DNA from: Embiotoca jacksoni
Taxonomy: Eukaryota; Chordata; Actinopteri; Embiotocidae
Assembly (NCBI GenBank): GCA_022577435.1
Contig: JAKOON010000005.1
Coordinates: forward strand, 13,176,724 to 13,240,723
Length of the DNA: 64,000 nucleotides
Reading direction: 5' to 3'
Shown here: positions 59,703 to 64,000 of the stretch, piece by piece
Position numbering within the stretch: position 1 is the stretch's first letter
How the letters are laid out: every line of letters begins with the position of its first letter
Made by a program: the position numbers and the translations under genes
Notes under the pieces: generated by a model
Told to the model about the DNA's origin: nothing
The model's database searches: none
Seen by the model: the letters and a program-made list of their open reading frames with translations, nothing else

Positions 59703-62264
59703 GTAAGTAAAGCGCAATGTGCAAAAAAAAAATATAGCAAGCAGGCTAACGTTTAGCAAAAGCTAATTGTACTCTCAGCACAGGAGGTGATGACACCTGT
59801 ACGTTAGTAATAAAAGAGTAATAACGAGTTTGTCCGACGTCGTCAAGCTCGTTCACCGCTTTCCTTTGGTGGCGCTGGTATAAAAGCGCCCATGTGCAGG
59901 GTGGTTTCCACAGCTAACCGGGTCACAGTGAAAGAGCAACTTTAACGTGATGTCTTTGTTGCGATGAATAACAAACGTTGTTTTTTTTTGTTTTTTTTTT
60001 TGCTTCAGAGATCCTCAGTACGAAGACTTTGCCTGAGCCGACCAAGCGAGAGGAAACAGTAATCTGGTATCCTTGGATCATCAACAATAAATACTACACA
60101 GCCGATGTCAGGCTATGTGTCGTACCGAGCACTTTCCAGATGTCTTCAGAGATTGCTCAGTCCATGCAGGCTTTCATCGCTTATTTTGACAGCAAACTGG
60201 TATGTGTCTCCAAGAATAAGGCATATCAGCAACAACAACAACAAAATCGAAACAATATATCCTGTGATATCCTTGTAGCCTTCATTGTTTGTGCATGATG
60301 TTTTGCAGAAAGATGGGCTGGAAAAACTACAGCCTTGGATATCAGTGGTAGAAGATCTTGCTCCAGAGGTGCTCATTCTGGTGTGCGACAGAGTCTGTGA
60401 AAATGGTGAGATTTCCAGCCCTATTTGCTGTACGCAGAAAACATTGAGATACTCTCTACTGCAGGGGTGTCAAACTCATTTTAGTTGAGGGGCCACATAC
60501 TGCCCACTTTGATCTCAAGTGGGCCAGACCAGTAAAATCATAGCATAATAACGCATACATAACGACAATATTTCTCTTTGTTTAAATCATTGGTGAAGGT
60601 TTTTGGATGATAAACCCTATTTTAAGGTCTTTCTACAATAAACTAGAAACATAAAGACCAAAAACTCAGACATCAGCCCATTTACGCTGTTTTTGAAGCA
60701 ATTACTGGATCGATTAAAAAAAAAAAAAAAATAACAAAACGTTTGTACTCATAAACCTCCATTTTCTCATAGAAATGCAATTTATGTCTTTCTGTAATTT
60801 TCACACTTAGCAAAGTCATCCGGCGGGCCGAGCTGGACCCCCTGGCGGGCCGGATCCGGCCGGCGGGCCGTATGTTTGACACCCCTGCTCTACTGTATAA
60901 GGCGTATATCATTTCATTTGTGTTCTAGGGGTCACCAGACATGAAGCGCAGCAGTGGTGTTTGGCTCATGCCTTTGAGCTGGTGGAGCTCAATCCACAAG
61001 AGCTACCAGATGAAGATGGTGCGTTTTAGAGGGAGCAGAATATTACAGTGACGTGACGCATGTTTAGATTTTAATTCCTCGTGTTGTGGCATGTTATTCA
61101 CATGATCTTTGTTGACTTCATCAGATGATTTTCCAGAATCCACAGGAGTAAAGAGAATCGTTCAGGCTCTCAATGCCAATGTGTGGTCCAGCATGGAGAT
61201 GAAGGACGGTGAGATGACATTGATCAATATTTGTACCTAGTGCATATTCTCCTGAATATTTAGTGCATCTGCGTATGTCAGTGACAGTTTATTTCTCCGT
61301 CAAACAGGGCACAATCAAGGCTTTGGTCTGATGAGCAGTTTGGTGGCTTCCAGACACAACAACCCACGCACCTGCCAAGATCCACCAGTAAGTGTAGTTT
61401 TTGTTCAATTTTGTATTGATCATTATTGAAGTTAGATTTGTAATTGTCTTTTCATGTGTTCTCCCTTGCTTTCTTATGTAAAGCAATCCGTTTTCATTTA
61501 AATCCGTAAGTTTTTGTGGAGGCAAGCTAACCCTCGCTTCTTCTCTGGGGCAGTCTTCCAGCTTGCCAGTAGAGGGCACACCTGATAATGAGGAGACCAA
61601 CAGTACAGAAAGTAGTACAGACACACAGGAAGACTCAATAGTTGGTAAGAGAACATCCTTTGATAAAATCTTTTTTTTTGTTTTTATGTAAATCCTGCTG
61701 CTGGAGCAATTACTAATGTGTATGTCCTGTATTTTCCGTATATATTGTGTTGATCCCTCAGATGCAATGACGGATTTGGACATTCAGGAGCTCGCCACTC
61801 TCACGGCTGGAGATGCAGATGTAGATAACTTTGAGCGCCTCTTTACTAAATTGAAAGAAATGAAAGGTAATTTGGAAATGAAAATGAAATGCTTGACTTT
61901 GTCTTTTTTTTAAATGTAAAGGACTTTGGTACGCTAGTCTTTCTCTCATTGTCGTTGTGGATGTCAAATATTTGTATAACTGATTTACGAATGATAGAAT
62001 ATTTGGTCTTCTCTGATTTCCAACCTGCAGACAAAGCATCTTCGTTACCTCATGAACAGAGAAAAGTTCACGCAGAAAAGGTAAGCAACTGTATCAGTTA
62101 GAAACTGTTGGAACAATAACATGTTTCAGTGGGAGTCCGATTTAATGCGAAATCAATTATAAAGTGACATGAAATCTGCTTATCAGGTGGCCAAAGCGTT
62201 TTGGATGGCCATCGGCGGTGATGAGGATGAGATCGATGGGTTGTCATCGGGAGAGGAAAGCTAA
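59609..62264 (+). CDS. aagab: AAGAB, alpha- and gamma-adaptin-binding protein p34 (10 exons, 319 aa)
   Basis: Joined exons 59609-59702, 60009-60199, 60309-60405, 60929-61018, 61125-61208, 61308-61387, 61554-61644, 61762-61866, 62031-62080 and 62187-62264 give 960 nt with all phases compatible and GT-AG borders. Human AAGAB is 315 aa and aligns along the whole length as I recall it. Landmarks are VLVTSC near the N-terminus, YPWIINNKYY, LCVVP, ILVCDRV, DDFPESTGVKRIVQALNANV, and the C-terminal blocks DLDIQEL, NFERLFTKLKEMK, HEQRKVHAEKVAKAFWMAIGGD. From family knowledge, the N-terminal half is a Rab-like pseudo-GTPase fold and the C-terminal helices dimerise. The protein is a cytosolic chaperone that holds gamma/alpha and sigma adaptin subunits during AP-1/AP-2 assembly. 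Human haploinsufficiency causes punctate palmoplantar keratoderma. The middle (about residues 200-240) is Ser/Thr/Glu-rich and poorly conserved, so it is probably a linker. The start is the first ATG after a GC-rich promoter and matches the human N-terminus. Intron 3 carries a hAT-type MITE. Confidence 0.97.
60009..60199 (+). CDS. aagab: AAGAB exon 2 (residues 32-95)
   Basis: The acceptor is a T-rich tract ending CTTCAG, the donor is GTATGT and the phase is 0 at the end. It contains YPWIINNKYYTADVRLCVVP and AFIAYFDSKL, the best-conserved part of the pseudo-G domain. Confidence 0.96.
60309..60405 (+). CDS. aagab: AAGAB exon 3 (residues 96-128)
   Basis: Acceptor TTTTGCAG, donor GTGAGA. It encodes LQPWISVVEDLAPEV and ILVCDRV, which align with the human WLPLAKAWLPEVMILVCDRV region. 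Confidence 0.96.
60462..60887 (-). mobile_element. hAT-type MITE in AAGAB intron 3 (426 bp)
   Basis: Same termini as the copy at 1778, in the opposite orientation, flanked by the 8-bp duplication CTCTACTG (60454-60461 and 60888-60895). The GC-rich end has interleaved GGCCGG/GGCGGGCC motifs. It is the longer of the two copies and includes a poly-A run and an AT-rich middle absent from the other. Non-autonomous. Confidence 0.9.
60929..61018 (+). CDS. aagab: AAGAB exon 4 (residues 128-158)
   Basis: Acceptor TGTTCTAG, donor GTGCGT. It contains EAQQWCLAHAFELVELNPQ, matching the human EWCIKHGFELVELSP block. The acceptor lies about 40 bp downstream of the hAT-type MITE at 60462-60887. Confidence 0.96.
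61125..61208 (+). CDS. aagab: AAGAB exon 5 (residues 158-186)
   Basis: Acceptor TTCATCAG, donor GTGAGA. It encodes DDFPESTGVKRIVQALNANV, almost identical to human AAGAB. Confidence 0.97.
61308..61387 (+). CDS. aagab: AAGAB exon 6 (residues 186-212)
   Basis: Acceptor CAAACAG, donor GTAAGT. It encodes HNQGFGLMSSLVASR; only NQGF and the Leu/Ser pattern are clearly shared with human. Confidence 0.93.
61554..61644 (+). CDS. aagab: AAGAB exon 7 (residues 213-243)
   Basis: Acceptor CTGGGGCAG, donor GTAAGA. It encodes an acidic Ser/Thr-rich linker ending in EDSIV, which matches the VDSIV of human. Confidence 0.93.
61762..61866 (+). CDS. aagab: AAGAB exon 8 (residues 243-278)
   Basis: Acceptor CCCTCAG, donor GTAATT. 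It contains DLDIQELATLTAGDADVDNF and ERLFTKLKEMK, the start of the C-terminal helical domain. Confidence 0.97.
62031..62080 (+). CDS. aagab: AAGAB exon 9 (residues 278-294)
   Basis: A short exon: acceptor AACCTGCAG, donor GTAAGC. It encodes DKASSLPHEQRKVHAEK, nearly identical to human. Confidence 0.97.
62187..62264 (+). CDS. aagab: AAGAB exon 10 (residues 295-319 and stop)
   Basis: Acceptor TTATCAG. It encodes VAKAFWMAIGGDEDEIDGLS and ends SGEES-TAA. An acidic tail is typical of the family. Confidence 0.97.
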   Translation: MAKAFWMAIGGDEDEIDGLSSGEES

Positions 62265-62890
62265 AAGTAGCTATCTGTGACTCAGTCTCCGTTCTCCTGA
62301 TCTTCCCATCTTACCTGGGGCTCCCACGAGATTCAGCGCCCTTTGACATCCTGCTTGAGCTGGGAAAGTGGAGATGCTTACAGATGATACTGTAGGCGTA
62401 GTCATATTTAGAAACTTTTGATTCTTAAGAGTGAAAGGATCGTTGTATCGTGAAGAGCAGATGGATATCCTGTTTAGAAGAGAAGTGAGTGGCCCTCATT
62501 GTCTTATCTACTACCCCGGGTCCTTCACTATGCTTTAGCCCTGAAGTGAACCTCAACACATGATGGTGTTGCGGGTGGAAACACATTAAATTAAATTATG
62601 TTGGATTTGATTTATGTATTTGTCTTTCGGTGCAGCCACATATATTTTAAAGTTACTTCATGTGCCTTATCCTTAATAGTGTTGTAAGAGATTTAATACA
62701 CATTCAGCTGAATCAACATAAAAACCTGTGACTTTAATGTTTACTGCTCTTCAGTCAGTGTGGCTTCTTTATTGTGAACATTGTCACACTACAATGGGTG
62801 CATAATGCTCAACTCACCCAGACCAGAAAAATAGGAATACATGTATGCAGCATTGGATTAACTCTGCAATAAATAAAATTAGTAGTTCAG
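62265..62890 (+). other. aagab: AAGAB 3' UTR
   Basis: Non-coding sequence after the TAA, up to overlapping AATAAA signals at 62868-62873 and 62872-62877. The cleavage site itself is inferred to lie about 15-20 nt further on. Confidence 0.65.
62868..62877 (+). terminator. aagab: AAGAB polyadenylation signals
   Basis: Two overlapping AATAAA hexamers about 600 nt after the AAGAB stop. They are the first canonical signals on this strand after the stop. Confidence 0.65.
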
Positions 62891-64000
62891 TCGTGCTGCT
62901 GTATTTGGGTTGTTTCTAATATTTTATCAACATTTGTGTATAAGCAGGAAAACACCTTATAATGTGCCATCCAACAAAATATCACCACAAACTACAGTTT
63001 CCAAAGCTGAACACAGGGCTGACTCATCACATCTGACAGGACACTAATATAACATTGCATTCATGTGCAGTAGGTTCGGGTTGTTGTTTTTTTTGTCGCC
63101 GTGTATAACAAACATTGCTTTAAATATGACTGGACTGTATATGAAATTCTAGAAGGCTTTCCATTTGAAAACTCGGTAACGCTGCATTCGGCTGATCAAT
63201 TGTTTAATCATCGCTCCCTCACTGAGCCACTCACGTCAGTGACGGACATTCAGGCTTGTAGAGGAGGCTCAATCAGTCCTGCCAAAAATGTACTTGAAGT
63301 TCATTTTACTCTGTTGCAATTTATTAAAACATTCACAGATCAAACGATGGTCATTTGAGAACAAATATTCGGCTACATGAAAAAACATGTACGTAAGACT
63401 TGGAACAGAAAAGCACCAACTAAGAATATCAAGGAACACAGGTACTGATACAGATCTACCGACTACCTAATGCACTGTAGTACACAGTATTTTAGTTTAG
63501 CACCGTGTAACTGTTTTAAATAGATTACGTGGTGACTGAGTCTTACGTACTCAAGTGCTGGATTAACATGGTGGCTTCATAGACAGTGATCAAGGACCTT
63601 GAGCATATTATACATGCTGTATACTGTAGCAATGTACATGTCATATACAGTATTTATTGGACAAGCAAATTACCACTACAACTAAAGCTTTACACTGATC
63701 AACACAGTAAACTGGAAGTGCATCATTTACCCACAAGGAGCATAGTGTACTATTGGTTAACAGTTGATAAATGTGAGAAGACCTGCATCTTTGCTTTCAC
63801 TCCACATGCCATTAATGGATGAACAGCAGCCGTGGTCATTGTACCCTTCACACGCTGAAGTCACATGTTGCCTGATGTTGAGTCGTTTTTCTATTACAAA
63901 ATAACAGTAGTAGCTGGTACGTTAGTCTTGTGTGTCACACTTAAGAACTAGTTGACCCAGTTAGAAAAGCTTGTACTTACGCAAGCCACATTTTGGGTCT
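62891..64000. other. Non-coding right end; possible 3' end of a convergent gene
   Basis: No coding sequence. By human synteny SMAD3 should lie tail-to-tail with AAGAB, so part of this may be its 3' UTR on the minus strand. An AATAAA on that strand at 63320-63325 is the only direct hint. Confidence 0.3.

Noticed and set aside
1..64000. CRISPR arrays, operons, prophage, tRNA or rRNA genes, old viral copies
   Set aside because: None seen. The tandem repeats are microsatellites without spacers, and no tRNA or rRNA signature or viral coding sequence was recognised.

Overview
The window looks like nuclear DNA of a ray-finned fish, probably a percomorph teleost. Three vertebrate genes can be read exon by exon, with GT-AG introns and proteins clearly similar to human ones. 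The non-coding DNA carries short repeats that I recognise from teleost introns and long CA/TG microsatellites. No bacterial, phage or organelle features were seen.

Layout. 1-34.3 kb: no protein-coding exon that I can recognise. It holds fish repeats, microsatellites and many TAAT-rich, conserved-looking blocks. 34.5-35.1 kb: a two-exon gene on the minus strand, orthologous to human C15orf61 (156 aa). 37.2-58.9 kb: IQCH on the minus strand, rebuilt here as 21 exons, 3,099 nt of CDS and 1,032 aa with every intron phase matching. 58.9-59.6 kb: a shared head-to-head promoter with a 14-bp RFX X-box match. 59.6-62.3 kb: AAGAB on the plus strand, 10 exons, 319 aa. 62.9-64 kb: nothing coding; by human synteny it faces the 3' end of SMAD3.

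The order AAGAB - IQCH - C15orf61 is the same as on human 15q23, mirrored. In human, MAP2K5 and SKOR1 follow C15orf61 and SMAD3 lies beyond AAGAB. I found no MAP2K5 exon in the 34 kb left of C15orf61. That stretch may be a long intergenic spacer, or a regulatory domain from which MAP2K5 has moved or been lost.

The genes do not form a pathway. AAGAB is a cytosolic assembly chaperone for the AP-1/AP-2 clathrin adaptors. IQCH is a calmodulin-binding, testis/sperm-associated protein whose C-terminal half reads like an ATP-grasp fold. C15orf61 is a conserved small protein of unknown function. The points most worth a second look are: a 67-nt IQCH exon enclosed between complementary (TG)n and (CA)n tracts, the X-box in the IQCH/AAGAB promoter, two copies of one hAT-type MITE with perfect 8-bp target duplications (one internally deleted), a uORF whose stop overlaps the C15orf61 start codon, and the apparent absence of MAP2K5.
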